The notes under the pieces: generated by a model
What the model was told of the DNA's origin: nothing
Seen by the model: the letters and a program-made list of their open reading frames with translations, nothing else
Database searches by the model: none
Translations under genes and position numbers: made by a program
Shown here: positions 17,579-25,372 of the stretch, in pieces
Layout of the letters: the number at the start of each line of letters is the position of its first letter
Position numbering within the stretch: position 1 is the first letter of the stretch
DNA from: Psychrobacillus sp042944905
GTDB lineage: Bacteria; Bacillota; Bacilli; Bacillales_A; Planococcaceae
Direction of reading: 5' to 3'
DNA length: 64,000 nt
Assembly (NCBI RefSeq): GCF_042944905.1
Contig: NZ_CP168496.1
Span: 3,162,001 to 3,226,000 of the forward strand

Positions 17579-18570
17579 CAAAAAAGCAAAACGATGATGT
17601 ACCCAAAACTGTTGAATTGGGTATTCAAACGGCATTTAAACAGCTACCGAAAAAAAAGGATAAAGCTCGGATTACAGGAATTGTCGCTGCTGCTGTTTTA
17701 TTTTTATCTATTATTATAGGTTCTATCTTTTCACCAGCAATGGCTGCAACGCTTCAGTCTATTCCAATAGTAGGATCACTTTTTGAATGGATAGAAACGA
17801 GAGATACGGGAATAAAAACTTCTGCTAAACTAGGAATTTCCGAAGAACATGACCTAGAATTACAAGTAAATGGACACAAACTAATTATGGAAGAAACTAT
17901 GTTTGACGGAAGTCGATTGGCGATTAGTTACAAGGTACAAGCTACAAGCCAGGAGGAAGCCACAAGACTATTGGACCGTATGAATTATAAAATAAACGAC
18001 GAATCTCTTTCGAAATGGGGATCATTCCAACGAATCGATTGGGAGAAAGATGCTGCATCAAATGGTTTCTATGCAGCTATCATTGTCCTTAATACAGTAA
18101 CACCTTTACCTGATAAACTCGAACTATCCATCAAAACTGATTATTCATGGAAGCAGATTACGATCGATCCAAAAGGCAAACACACGGTTCTTAATATTCA
18201 AAAAGAAAAACAAAATGCTGATTTATCTATTATTTATAAAGATGTGTCTATTTATCCATCTAGTATTATTCTAACATTCGATGAGATACAAACTGTCGAT
18301 CATTATGTATCGCTACGAGATAAAAGCCTTGATTACTATATTGTAGATGAATATGGTAATAATATTCCTGTTATGTTTGGTAGTAGCGAACGGTATGAAT
18401 TTAAGAATAATCTTCTAACTTCCCATTTTACGTTTATCTTACCAACAAGGAAAGGTTCATATGAAAAATTGTCTATTATTCCTACTATTTATAGTTCTGA
18501 AAATAGGCCGCAGTTTGAAAAACTAGAGGACTTATCTTACTCCATTGATCTGAGTCAACAACCAGATTAA
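17554..18570 (+). CDS. DUF4179 membrane protein, putative anti-sigma factor
   Basis: 338 residues with a short charged cytoplasmic N-terminus (about 1-45) and one membrane helix (ITGIVAAAVLFLSIIIGSIF). An extracellular DUF4179-like beta domain follows, beginning near SLFEWIETRDTGIKTSAKLG. The ATG lies inside the end of the sigma gene behind a GGAGGAG site, a coupling common for sigma/anti-sigma pairs. Membrane topology and gene pairing suggest it holds the ECF factor until a cell-envelope signal arrives. No zinc-finger HxxxCxxC motif is visible, so the binding mode is not of the classic ZAS type. Confidence 0.78.
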   Translation: MEKWEEFLTKKQNDDVPKTVELGIQTAFKQLPKKKDKARITGIVAAAVLFLSIIIGSIFSPAMAATLQSIPIVGSLFEWIETRDTGIKTSAKLGISEEHDLELQVNGHKLIMEETMFDGSRLAISYKVQATSQEEATRLLDRMNYKINDESLSKWGSFQRIDWEKDAASNGFYAAIIVLNTVTPLPDKLELSIKTDYSWKQITIDPKGKHTVLNIQKEKQNADLSIIYKDVSIYPSSIILTFDEIQTVDHYVSLRDKSLDYYIVDEYGNNIPVMFGSSERYEFKNNLLTSHFTFILPTRKGSYEKLSIIPTIYSSENRPQFEKLEDLSYSIDLSQQPD

Positions 18571-18580
18571 ACACATATAA

Positions 18581-18610
18581 GGAGCATGACTTTTATAAGT
18601 TATGCTCTTT
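18581..18610 (+). terminator. terminator of sigma/DUF4179 operon
   Basis: Stem GAGCATGAC/GTTATGCTC with a short AT loop and TTTCCT after it, 10 nt past the DUF4179 stop. Confidence 0.65.
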
Positions 18611-18627
18611 CCTATTATTTGGTTTTT

Positions 18628-18873
18628 CTAAAGGTTATTGTTATTACTTTCTTGAATAGTATCAGTATACATTTTCTTAAACAGTTCTAATGCCATTGTA
18701 AACTTGATTGTTTTTTCATTATTATCTAGGCAATATTTTGTTTTTAGTTCTTCGAGAATGAATGAAAAGTCCACTAATTCATTCATTTGGCGAAGCATAT
18801 TATCTTTTGAAACAAAAATATCGTATATTGCCGCATATGGGCTGAGATTGAGTATTTCTTGATTGGAGATCAT
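18628..18873 (-). pseudogene. N-terminal fragment of an IS1182-like transposase
   Basis: About 80 residues starting MISNQEILNLSPYAAIYD, with FVSKDNMLRQMNELVDFSFI and LKTKYCLDNNEKTI. This is the conserved opening of IS1182-family transposases (pattern: L-x-x-L-V-D-F-S-F ... Y-x-x-x-x-G/N-R/E). The frame ends after a serine/asparagine-rich tail, and the catalytic DDE part is missing. It is a dead remnant. An IS1182-type origin would also fit the inverted-repeat element 170 bp away. Confidence 0.6.
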
Positions 18874-18904
18874 TTGGAAACCATCTACATACATTGATAC
18901 TCTT

Positions 18905-18957
18905 ATAATAAAAAAAAAGCGTTCCATATCTCTAATGAATCGAGATATGGAACGCTT
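18905..18957 (-). terminator. strong hairpin terminator
   Basis: A perfect 16-bp stem AAGCGTTCCATATCTC/GAGATATGGAACGCTT with a 9-nt loop, followed by nine T on the minus strand. It could end transcription from the small membrane protein gene at 19401-19502, or it may be part of the decayed insertion sequence. Confidence 0.7.
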
Positions 18958-19011
18958 AAATTTAAAGCTATGTTAGATGTAAGGGTTGATTTTGAAACAT
19001 TTACTTGATTG

Positions 19012-19326
19012 AAGCGGAAGGCGGCGACCCCAGCGGGAAAAGTGTGGAGGCCACTGAAAAAGTCCAATTTTCCCGAAAATGAAAATTTCATAAAAACTCA
19101 TTCCCAAAAAAGTGCTATTTTTAGCTACTAAAGTGGGGAGGATTCTGCTTATTCTCAAGGTTTTTACCTAAGAAAGTGGGGGTAAGAATTTTCAGGATTT
19201 TCAAATTCAAATATTTAGTCACTTTTTCAGTGGCCTCAAAAGTGCGTCCAGGTGAGACCCCGCAGGAGCTAGCGACGAGGAGGCTCACGGACCGCTCACG
19301 GAAAGCGTCCGCTTGTAACGGAAAGT
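19012..19326. repeat. Bacillales interspersed repeat, copy 2, split by an insertion
   Basis: The left part (19012-19046) reads GGCGGCGACCCCAGCGGG. The right part (19238-19326) carries GAGACCCCGCAGGAGC, GGAGGCTCACGGACCGCTC and GGAAAGCGTCCGCTTG. It has the same skeleton as 9676-9798 but is interrupted by the element at 19047-19237. Confidence 0.7.
19047..19237. mobile_element. 191-bp MITE-like element with 17-bp terminal inverted repeats
   Basis: The ends are GAGGCCACTGAAAAAGT and its exact reverse complement. The flanking 9-bp sequences AAAAGTGTG (19038-19046) and AAAAGTGCG (19238-19246) look like a target duplication with one mismatch. Removing element and one copy restores the continuous interspersed repeat. 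It holds no transposase. The end sequence resembles those of IS1182-type elements from memory, and a transposase fragment of that type lies at 18628-18873. A related end (GGTGCTGAAAAAGTCC on the minus strand) is at 19367-19384. Confidence 0.75.
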
Positions 19327-19400
19327 AAAAGTATAATTTAACAGAGTCAATTTAAAAGATTGGACTTTTTCAGCACCCTCCATTTATAGAGTCACGTTTT

Positions 19401-19502
19401 TTATTTCTTCGCCATCTTGATTAAAAGATAAACTCCAACTCCAATAAAAGCAGCAAATACCATTACGATCAAAGAGATAGCAATAAAAACGAACATACTC
19501 AT
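19401..19502 (-). CDS. small membrane protein (33 aa)
   Basis: ATG-initiated frame with an AAGGAGATG site 6 nt upstream. The product is essentially one membrane helix, MSMFVFIAISLIVMVFAAFI onward, ending in KMAKK. Its size, ribosome binding site and clean hydrophobic profile support a real gene of the many single-helix proteins of Bacillales. The function is unknown. Confidence 0.6.
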   Translation of the reverse strand: MSMFVFIAISLIVMVFAAFIGVGVYLLIKMAKK

Positions 19503-19702
19503 AGATAACATCTCCTTCAAATATCTATTTTCTAAGTTTACACTATTTTGGAAAACAAATCGCTAATATTTTATTGAAAATTCTGTATATTAAATCAAGG
19601 AAAAGGTGAACGATTTTACATTAAATAGTTACCGAGACCAATGATAAATTAAAACAATATAAGTAGTGGACAAATTAAGATACTCTTTTGAATTCCCAAG
19701 AG

Positions 19703-19824
19703 ATTTTATGAACTACGATTGGGTTTTCCTGAGATACGCCCGGGATTTTATGAGATACTCCGAGATTTTATGAGATACCCCAAGATTTTCTGAGATACTC
19801 CTGGATTTTCTGAGATTCCTACCT
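19703..19824. repeat. 20-bp tandem repeat array
   Basis: The unit ATTTTATGAGATACTCCGAG recurs in exact 20-bp register at 19745, 19765, 19785 and 19805. Two more diverged copies begin at 19703 and 19723. Bases vary at the trailing positions. It is non-coding on both strands. The rest of 19503-19840 shows no gene. Confidence 0.75.
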
Positions 19825-19839
19825 CCAAAAGTAGAAATA

Positions 19840-19869
19840 CCTCACTTTCCATTATTCTAGAAAGTGAGG
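19840..19869 (-). terminator. catalase terminator
   Basis: Stem CCTCACTTTC/GAAAGTGAGG with a 10-nt loop, followed by TATTTCTACTTTT, 8 nt after the stop. Confidence 0.8.
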
Positions 19870-19876
19870 CAAGCTA

Positions 19877-21472
19877 TTAGTATCGTTCTGCTTCATTACT
19901 CTTTTCTATTGCTTCTTTAGGTGCATCGTCGCCGTCTCGATTGCCTAGAGGCTTATTGGTCGACCCATCTTTTTTAGCATGCGCAAGACCTTCCCGCAAG
20001 TGGTGACCATAATCTTTATCTGCTTCTTGGGCTAGTGCAATTATTTTTTCTTGAATTCGTTTATCACAATTAGATAGGTCATTTACAAGATTGGCAATGA
20101 GTTCGGTTTTTTCCCATTGTTCAAAATTGCGATATGTTTCTCCAGCTTGCTTTGTGTTATTATTCCTATCGATGGATTGTCGCACTAAGTTTCCTTTAAT
20201 CATTGGTGTATACTCTTCGCCAAGTTGCTCTGCTTCTTGGAGACCATCTAATATAGATGGTTCGTAATTGATATGCGGATTTTGGAAAGGGCCCCTGTCC
20301 AGTCTATATGCCATTTGCCCGCCAGATTGATTGGTTGCTACACGTTTTTTCGGCGAATTAATTGGTAACTGTAAATAATTCGCTCCTACACGATGCCTTT
20401 GTGTATCAGAGTATGAAAAGGTGCGCCCCTGCAACATTTTATCATCAGAGAAATCAAGGCCATCAACTAATACACCTGTTCCAAATGCAACTTGCTCTAC
20501 TTCCATAAAATAATCTTCAGGGTTTCTGTTTAACACCATTTTCCCTACTGCCATCCATGGAAACTGATCTTCTGGCCAAAGTTTCGTATCGTCAAGCGGA
20601 TCGAAATCCAGTTCGGGGTGATCGTCATCGCTCATTATTTGAACAAGAAGTTCCCACTCTGGAAAGTCCCCTTTTTCAATAGCATCGTATAAATCTTGCG
20701 TCGCATGATTAAAATTTTTCGCTTGTATTTCTTCTGCTTCTTTTTGTGTCAAATTTCGAATGCCTTGCTTCGGTTTCCAGTGATACTTTACTAGCACTGC
20801 TTTTCCATGTTTATTCACCCACTTATACGTATTTACACCGGAACCTTGCATCATTCGGTAGTTTGCAGGAATGCCCCAAGGCGAATAAATAAACGTTACC
20901 ATGTGAAATGATTCTGGAGAACTTGCACAAAAATCGAAAAACCGCTCGGAATCTTGAATATTGGTAACCGGATCTGGTTTAAAAGCATGAATCATATCTG
21001 GAAATTTTATCGCATCTCGAATAAAGAAAATTTTTAAATTGTTCCCAACTAGGTCCCAGTTTCCATCCTCTGTGTAAAACTTCACGGCAAATCCGCGTGG
21101 ATCTCGCAATGTTTCTGGCGAATGCCCTCCATGAATAACAGAAGAAAAACGAACGAAAACAGGGGTCTGTTTTCCTTTTTCTTGAAACAATTTTGCACGT
21201 GTATATTTAGAAATATCTTCATCACCAGCCGCTCCGTATGCTTCGAAATAACCGTGGGCCCCTGCACCTCGAGCGTGCACAACACGTTCTGGAATTCGTT
21301 CTCTATCAAAATGGCTAATTTTTTCGATGAAATCATAATTTTCTAGTGTTGCAGGCCCTCTGTTGCCTACTGTTCTTATGTTTTGGTTGTTCGTGATTGG
21401 ATGGCCTTGCCTATTTGTTAACGTATCCTCATTTTCCACATTTGTTTCATGGTTGGATTGATCTTTTGTCAC
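19877..21472 (-). CDS. katX: catalase, KatX-like
   Basis: Haem catalase, 531 residues. The essential His (about 66) is in RVVHARGAGAHG, the Asn (about 144) in DLVGNNLKIFFIRD, and the proximal haem Tyr in RTFSYSDTQRHRVGANYL. The N-terminus (LTNRQGHPITNNQN ... GNRGP) and the extended acidic/lysine C-terminus look most like Bacillus KatX, the catalase of spores. The katX symbol is therefore by resemblance and katA is the alternative. It starts with GTG, 7 nt after AGGAGG. It is monocistronic. Confidence 0.88.
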   Translation of the reverse strand: MTKDQSNHETNVENEDTLTNRQGHPITNNQNIRTVGNRGPATLENYDFIEKISHFDRERIPERVVHARGAGAHGYFEAYGAAGDEDISKYTRAKLFQEKGKQTPVFVRFSSVIHGGHSPETLRDPRGFAVKFYTEDGNWDLVGNNLKIFFIRDAIKFPDMIHAFKPDPVTNIQDSERFFDFCASSPESFHMVTFIYSPWGIPANYRMMQGSGVNTYKWVNKHGKAVLVKYHWKPKQGIRNLTQKEAEEIQAKNFNHATQDLYDAIEKGDFPEWELLVQIMSDDDHPELDFDPLDDTKLWPEDQFPWMAVGKMVLNRNPEDYFMEVEQVAFGTGVLVDGLDFSDDKMLQGRTFSYSDTQRHRVGANYLQLPINSPKKRVATNQSGGQMAYRLDRGPFQNPHINYEPSILDGLQEAEQLGEEYTPMIKGNLVRQSIDRNNNTKQAGETYRNFEQWEKTELIANLVNDLSNCDKRIQEKIIALAQEADKDYGHHLREGLAHAKKDGSTNKPLGNRDGDDAPKEAIEKSNEAERY

Positions 21473-21553
21473 CTTTCGTCCTCCTAAACCGTATATAGAA
21501 TCTTCACTCTTCTACATAATGTCCAGAAAGGAATGTAAATATTCCACTTTGGT

Positions 21554-22171
21554 TTAAGCTTGCATTTGATATACATATTTATCCCATGTACTATTTTGAA
21601 AAGCCTTTTCATTAACACGGTTGGTACAAATATACGTTTGCAGTTGCCCTTTGTACATAAGTTTTAAGGAAGGAAGTTGTTCAAAATGATGAGGTTGCAC
21701 GAAGCATGGAGCTACTTGTAATTTTGATGATTGGCATTCATTTATAATGGTGGCAACAAATTGCGAACAAAAAAAAGCATGTGCTCGTTCTATTTTTATA
21801 TTCATTGCTAAACCAAATAATCCAATTAGATTATATTTATATAGCTCTTTTTGCTGTTCCATTCGCCGGATTTTATTTCTCATTTGCTTATATTCTTGGG
21901 AGTTCACTCTGCACTGATAAATTGCACATGTAGCACTCTTAAAAATTCCATTCGTTGCATCTTCTCTTATAAATCCACCGTTAAAGGGATTATGCTTATT
22001 TTTCCTTCCAAAACTATACATCTCAAAGAGTTGCTCATCAAAAGCTATCGATGTATGATTTAAATCTTTTCTCGTATACACACCTATCGCCTTTGAAAAT
22101 AATGTACCCGTATTACTCAACATAATATAAATGTTTTTCTCGATTTCCTCCACCCCGTTCACAGGAAACAT
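21554..22171 (-). CDS. putative permuted papain-fold (NlpC/P60-like) protein
   Basis: 205 residues, no signal peptide. NHTSIAFDEQLFEMYSFGRK near the N-terminus supplies a candidate catalytic His, and AHAFFCSQFVATIINE in the middle supplies a candidate Cys. This His-before-Cys order is that of circularly permuted papain-like enzymes (YiiX/LRAT/NlpC type). The start follows AGGGGGC. It may be a cysteine hydrolase or transferase acting on lipids or peptides, but the substrate is unknown and neighbours give no clue. Confidence 0.6.
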   Translation of the reverse strand: MFPVNGVEEIEKNIYIMLSNTGTLFSKAIGVYTRKDLNHTSIAFDEQLFEMYSFGRKNKHNPFNGGFIREDATNGIFKSATCAIYQCRVNSQEYKQMRNKIRRMEQQKELYKYNLIGLFGLAMNIKIERAHAFFCSQFVATIINECQSSKLQVAPCFVQPHHFEQLPSLKLMYKGQLQTYICTNRVNEKAFQNSTWDKYVYQMQA

Positions 22172-22334
22172 TTTGCCCCCTAATCTGTTATCTTAATCAT
22201 CCCTTATATGAAACTTTTTCCACACGGGCTAGAGAAGGAAAATGTATAAGACCTAAGACGTAGAAACAGAAGAAACACCAGTTTATATAAAGATTTAAAA
22301 AGTCCTACAAGAGCTACACTTTTATTTACAAAAT

Positions 22335-22376
22335 AAAAATGCCAGAGAAAATTTTCATTTTCCATTGGCATTTTTT
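22335..22376 (-). terminator. terminator at the end of the allC-like gene
   Basis: Stem AAATGCCA/TGGCATTT with AT-rich inner pairing and T-runs on both sides. It can act in both directions and overlaps the stop codon of the M20 gene. Confidence 0.75.
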
Positions 22377-23613
22377 AATTATTTATCATTGCATAATGCA
22401 GAATCGCTTCTTCAAGAATATCAATACCTATCATCACATCATCTAGCGGAGTATATTCGTTTGGATGATGACTAAGGCCATCAATTGATGGGATAAAGAT
22501 TAATCCAACCGGGCATAACTTGGTCATGTTCATAGCATCATGCCCTGCCCCGCTTTGCATTATTTGATTAGAAATGTTCTTTTCTTCGCAAATATTTTTT
22601 AAAACTTCATTTATTTCCTTCGATAGAAGTACTGGCTCTTCCGAACTGATCTCGATGCTTTCAATATCCAGCTGTCTATTCTTCTTTACGTTTGCAATGG
22701 TTTGATTTAAATAGTCCAGGACTCTTTGCCTCGATGGAAGAGAGGTAGATCTTATGTCTATTTTCATTTCTACTTCTCCAGGCACTACGTTCATCGCACC
22801 ATTATGGACATTTAAAACTCCAATAGTCGCAACTGTTCCAAAATCCTCTTCACTTTTTGCAGCGCTTTCAAGTGCTAACGAGATTTCAGAAGCGCCAAGA
22901 AGAGCGTCTTTTCTCATATTCATAGGTGTCGTTCCCGAATGGGATGCTTTCCCCATTATTTTCACATGCAGTCTTACAGGTGCAGCAATTCCTGTAACAA
23001 TCCCAATTTTCTTATCATTATTTATTAATACAGGACCTTGCTCTATATGCAATTCAAAAAATGCTTTAAACTGTTCATCCACTCTGCTTGCTTGTTCCAC
23101 ACTCTTAAAATCCAAGGCACATAAAGCAAATGCCTTTTCCATTGTAATTCCGTCCTTATCCACTAGATTCCGGTATCTATTATGATCGAATTGACCAGCC
23201 ATCGCTTTGCTACCTACTGTCGACACTCCGAATCGTGCAGATTCTTCACAAGCAAATGAAATAATTTCAATCGGATGATCCGTTTCAACACCTTTTTCAT
23301 TTAATCGTTTAATTACTTCTAAAGCAGCTGTTACACCAACGACGCCATCATATTTTCCACCTTGGTAGACTGTATCAAGATGAGAACCCATTACTACAGG
23401 TGGTAGACCTTCTATCCTACCTTTTCTTCTTGCAATAACATTTCCACATTGATCCATTCTAATATCTAAATGCTCGGCCATACACATGCGCATAAACGCG
23501 TGGGTGCAAGTCTGCTCTTCATTTGAATATGCAATTCTTGTTATTCCCTTTTCACCGGAGTTGTATTGGTTAATATTATTAAATAATAACTCATATCTTT
23601 TCTTACTCTTCAT
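22375..23613 (-). CDS. allC: M20-family allantoate amidohydrolase (or N-carbamoyl amino acid hydrolase)
   Basis: 412 residues, cytoplasmic zinc-dependent amidohydrolase. Metal-site motifs are GSHLDTVYQGGKYDGVVG, FACEESARFGVSTVGS, ELHIEQGPVL and, near the end, SGAGHDAMNM. This group contains allantoate amidohydrolase, ureidoglycine hydrolase and N-carbamoyl-L-amino acid hydrolase, which are hard to separate by sequence. Proximity to guanine deaminase, carbamate kinase and oxamic transcarbamylase genes favours allantoate. The product ureidoglycine would then lead toward oxalurate. The symbol is an inference from context. It stands apart from the main operon by the plus-strand hydrolase gene. 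Confidence 0.75.
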   Translation of the reverse strand: MKSKKRYELLFNNINQYNSGEKGITRIAYSNEEQTCTHAFMRMCMAEHLDIRMDQCGNVIARRKGRIEGLPPVVMGSHLDTVYQGGKYDGVVGVTAALEVIKRLNEKGVETDHPIEIISFACEESARFGVSTVGSKAMAGQFDHNRYRNLVDKDGITMEKAFALCALDFKSVEQASRVDEQFKAFFELHIEQGPVLINNDKKIGIVTGIAAPVRLHVKIMGKASHSGTTPMNMRKDALLGASEISLALESAAKSEEDFGTVATIGVLNVHNGAMNVVPGEVEMKIDIRSTSLPSRQRVLDYLNQTIANVKKNRQLDIESIEISSEEPVLLSKEINEVLKNICEEKNISNQIMQSGAGHDAMNMTKLCPVGLIFIPSIDGLSHHPNEYTPLDDVMIGIDILEEAILHYAMINN

Positions 23614-23851
23614 ACAAGTATCCCCCTCTCCTATTATTCATTATGCCTATTTAACATCCATAAGAGTGAAAAAAGTCGAAACTAGCCAAATGGTACTTCT
23701 ATCTTCATTTTATACAATTTCCACTAGACTGTCATTGTGGAACGGAACCAAGATGTCTCTTCATTTATTGTGCATGGTACACAATGAATACCCTACTGTT
23801 TAGTGATATACTGGACTTCGATACATTTAGTGATTGGAAGTGAATATCGAT

Positions 23852-24724
23852 ATGAGACATACCGTCATTTATAAAAAAGGTGAACGTTTTACATTAGAAG
23901 CTGATTTTTATGATACAACCAGTCCCAATGCCCCAGTTGTTGTTTACATTCATGGAGGCGGATTACTTTGGGGGACAAAAGAAGAACTAAGTGAAGAAAT
24001 GATTGAATTATACACCAAAAATGGATATGGCTTGTTTTCAATTAATTATAGATTAGCTCCTGAAACAAAACTATCGTATATTTTAGAGGACATACAAGAT
24101 GCTTTAAATTGGATTGAGTTAGAAGCATCAAAGCAGTTTTCTATCGATGCCAAGAACATTGCGATTGTAGGTAGTTCTGCTGGTGGTTTTCTAGCACTTA
24201 GTACGGGTACATTCAAAAATAAACCACGTGCAATTGTATCATTCTATGGATACGGGGATATTAGTGCGGATTGGGCAACAAGCCCAAACAGTTTTTATTG
24301 TCAAAAAGATTTAGTTTCAAAAGAGATGACAAAACATATTATTACCGATGACGTAATTACAGAAGCTTCTGTTGAAGATCGCTTTCTTCTATATTTATAT
24401 GCTAGACAAACTGGTGAATGGGTTCAAGAAGTAACAGGTATTAATCCTACCATTAATAAAGAGGCACTTTTAAAATATTGCCCAATTCATCATGTTACAA
24501 AGGATTATCCACCAACATTATTGTTACATGGAACAAATGACGTTGATGTACCATACTTGCAATCTGTTTTTATGAGAGCTGCATTAATTAAAGAAAACGT
24601 GAAAGCTAAGTTAATTACAATTCCAAATGGAGAGCATGTGTTTGAAAAGGATTTCCATAACCCCGTTGTTCAAGATGCGCTGCAAGAGGTTATTGACTTC
24701 CTTCATGTCCATTTAACTGACTAA
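23852..24724 (+). CDS. alpha/beta hydrolase (esterase-like)
   Basis: 290 residues from the ATG at 23852, which has GGAAGTGA 8 nt upstream; a TTG 18 nt earlier overlaps that site. The oxyanion motif is YIHGGGLLWG (His 34). The nucleophile elbow is GSSAGG, with the acid in HGTNDVDVPY and the base in NGEHVF, so the Ser-Asp-His triad is complete. No signal peptide is present. It belongs to the acetyl-esterase/lipase-like group with HGGG. The substrate is unknown. It sits between purine-catabolic genes but on the opposite strand. Confidence 0.82.
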   Translation: MRHTVIYKKGERFTLEADFYDTTSPNAPVVVYIHGGGLLWGTKEELSEEMIELYTKNGYGLFSINYRLAPETKLSYILEDIQDALNWIELEASKQFSIDAKNIAIVGSSAGGFLALSTGTFKNKPRAIVSFYGYGDISADWATSPNSFYCQKDLVSKEMTKHIITDDVITEASVEDRFLLYLYARQTGEWVQEVTGINPTINKEALLKYCPIHHVTKDYPPTLLLHGTNDVDVPYLQSVFMRAALIKENVKAKLITIPNGEHVFEKDFHNPVVQDALQEVIDFLHVHLTD

Positions 24725-24730
24725 CACGAA

Positions 24731-24772
24731 AATAACCTTTGTCCCAAACATTCTTTGGGCAAAGGTTATTTT
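24731..24772. terminator. bidirectional terminator
   Basis: Stem AATAACCTTTG-CCCAAA/TTTGGG-AAAGGTTATT with T-rich flanks, between the convergent hydrolase and guanine deaminase genes. Confidence 0.8.
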
Positions 24773-24803
24773 ATGTTTACGGGTTGACCTAATGTAATTT
24801 TAT

Positions 24804-25271
24804 TTAAATAGAAGTTACTTTCTCTTCGTTCAATTTATGAAAATGTTCCCATAAATTGTCGCAGTCTTCACGATCTTCTACTTTAATCATATTTACTACA
24901 CTTTCATCTGAACCGTCTAAATACTCACGAAGATGTATATCTGAAAAGCCATGTGTATCTGCATCATGTCTTGTGCTACAATAGTGAACTTCTTTTACAC
25001 CTGACCAAATGATTGCTCCCATACACATTGGGCATGGTTCACATGTTGCATAAATTACGCAATCCGATAAATCCATTGTACCTAATTTTTCACAAGCTAC
25101 TCGGATAGCTACCATTTCAGCATGTGCAGATGGATCCGTATCTTTCATCATTGTGTTACTTACTGCTGCGATAACTTCATCGCCACGAACGATAGTCGCC
25201 CCAAATGGACCGCCATGTCCTTTATCCATACCTTCAATTGTTGCGTCTACCGCTAATTTCATGTAATCCAT
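24804..25271 (-). CDS. guaD: guanine deaminase (cytidine-deaminase fold)
   Basis: Deaminates guanine to xanthine, the entry of guanine into purine breakdown. It is 155 residues, as in Bacillus GuaD (156). The zinc site is complete: HAEM (His 50, catalytic Glu 52) and PCPMC (Cys 80 and Cys 83). GGPFGATIV near the N-terminus and the C-terminal tail that closes the active site fit this family better than tRNA adenosine deaminase, which has a different tail. RBS is GGAGGG. It is downstream of the purine-type permease. Confidence 0.85.
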   Translation of the reverse strand: MDYMKLAVDATIEGMDKGHGGPFGATIVRGDEVIAAVSNTMMKDTDPSAHAEMVAIRVACEKLGTMDLSDCVIYATCEPCPMCMGAIIWSGVKEVHYCSTRHDADTHGFSDIHLREYLDGSDESVVNMIKVEDREDCDNLWEHFHKLNEEKVTSI

Positions 25272-25372
25272 TTTATAACCCTCCGAATACTCTCGAATTA
25301 TTTTATTAATAGATGTTGAATTCTCTCACTTCGAGCGTGTAAAAATAGAAAAATTATACACGAGCTTCCATT

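Noticed and set aside
18903..19158. Two short minus-strand frames over the MITE and repeat region
   Set aside because: They cross the inverted-repeat element and the GC-rich repeat; composition is random and starts are unsupported.
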